Positions 63,532 through 64,000 of a stretch of DNA of 64,000 nucleotides are shown here, one piece after another (within the stretch, counting starts at the first letter, position 1; every line of letters starts with the position of its first letter). Below the pieces are notes generated by a model. The model saw only the letters and a list, made by a program, of their open reading frames with translations. It was not told the DNA's origin and ran no database searches. Origin of the DNA: Caballeronia sp. INDeC2 (GTDB lineage: Bacteria; Pseudomonadota; Gammaproteobacteria; Burkholderiales; Burkholderiaceae); assembly GCF_023631325.1 (NCBI RefSeq), contig NZ_JALQDG010000040.1, forward strand, positions 124,001-188,000, given 5' to 3'. The translations under genes and the position numbers were made by a program.

Positions 63532-64000
63532 ATGCAAAAGAGATTTAACGCTTCACGCAGTTATGGCGTTGCCACGATGGTCGCCACAGCGACGCTCGCG
63601 CTGGCCGGCTGCGGCGCGTGGCAGGCCACGAAGGACAGCACCGTCGACGCCGCGCAATGGCTCTTCACGACGCAAGTCAAGTCGATGAACATCGACCTCG
63701 ACGCGCGCGCCGCATTGAACGAAACCACGAGCGGACGACCGCTCTCCACCGTCGTGCGCTTCTACCAGCTCAAAGACTCGAAGACCTTCGCGCAACTGGA
63801 ATACATCCAATTGCAGAACAACGACCTCGAGTTGCTCAAGACCGACCTCGTCGCGACGAAAGACGTCGTGATGCGTCCCGGTACGAGCGCGAGCATCCGC
63901 GAGCCGATGGACAAGGACGCCGAGTACGTCGGCGTGGTGGCGTTCTTCCGCACGCCGAGCAGCGACGGCGTATGGAAGCTGCTGATTCCGAAGCAGCAAT
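63532..64000 (+). CDS. tssJ: T6SS outer-membrane lipoprotein TssJ, 5' part
   Basis: The gene runs off the window after 156 codons. The signal peptide ends at the lipobox LALAGC, so the mature protein would be anchored in the outer membrane. SMNIDLDARAALNETTSGRPLSTVVRFYQLKD, then FAQLEYIQLQNND and REPMDKDAEYVGVVAFFR, is the core of TssJ/SciN, which binds the C-terminus of TssM. The ATG at 63532 gives the signal peptide. It seems intact, which contrasts with the genes before it. Confidence 0.9.
   Translation, partial: MQKRFNASRSYGVATMVATATLALAGCGAWQATKDSTVDAAQWLFTTQVKSMNIDLDARAALNETTSGRPLSTVVRFYQLKDSKTFAQLEYIQLQNNDLELLKTDLVATKDVVMRPGTSASIREPMDKDAEYVGVVAFFRTPSSDGVWKLLIPKQQ

Noticed and set aside
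1..64000. tRNA, rRNA, insertion sequences and attachment sites
   Set aside because: No rRNA-like stretch, cloverleaf, transposase frame or flanking direct repeats were noticed; this was by eye, so short elements could be missed.

Overview
The window reads as a chromosomal or megaplasmid segment of a high-GC betaproteobacterium of the Burkholderia sensu lato group. Caballeronia or Paraburkholderia seems most likely. The reasons are the strong GC third-position bias, the family repertoire (DUF3331, XapX, DUF1275, a BCAM-type strand-loop-strand autotransporter with its own heptosyltransferase) and T6SS genes of Burkholderia type. All identifications come from reading the sequence; no database search was run.

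Layout. 1-7.6 kb: the 3' end of an autotransporter O-heptosyltransferase and a 2369-residue AIDA-type autotransporter, closed by a textbook terminator. 7.6-9.7 kb: a frameshifted MocR-type regulator divergent from a DJ-1/PfpI protein. 9.8-19.2 kb: a GntR/UTRA regulator with a perfect 18-bp palindrome, then MtnK-like kinase, MtnA-like isomerase, FucA-like class II aldolase and a ribose-type ABC importer, followed by DhaK and DhaL. Together these predict import, phosphorylation, isomerisation and aldol cleavage of a 5-deoxy or 5-methylthio pentose to DHAP plus an aldehyde (a DHAP shunt). 19.2-22.9 kb: an MHS-family symporter, a small exported protein and a peptide-type binding protein. 23-31.2 kb: an eight-gene minus-strand operon for the aerobic 2-aminobenzoyl-CoA (anthranilate-CoA) route, with a well-formed sigma70 promoter in front.

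31.3-45.3 kb: a lipoprotein esterase, a winged-helix STAND regulator, and a cluster of unknown purpose built from an HD-like protein, two XapX proteins, a YcaC-type hydrolase, a YtcJ-type amidohydrolase, DoxX, a secreted VOC protein, DUF1275, an alginate-export-type porin, an AraC regulator and DUF3331. 45.4-53.5 kb: a cyclic-nucleotide-gated MscS channel, an SGNH/MBOAT acylation pair whose MBOAT gene carries an in-frame stop, fused gene remnants, a second SGNH lipoprotein, and a two-gene operon joining an APH-type kinase to an enolase paralogue with altered active-site residues.

53.7-64 kb: a type VI secretion region that looks scarred by deletions. A vgrG with a non-standard C-terminus is followed by a truncated exported protein, a frameshifted PAAR-like gene, a membrane protein, a TssM cut off in mid-protein and joined to the C-terminal half of TssA, an open reading frame that fuses the first part of TssF to the last part of TssG, a TssJ-like lipoprotein leader joined to zinc-ribbon repeats, and the start of a normal-looking tssJ. 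Either this is a decaying T6SS or a naturally condensed one; the chimeric junctions, the DHAP-shunt operon and the kinase-enolase pair are the parts most worth following up.
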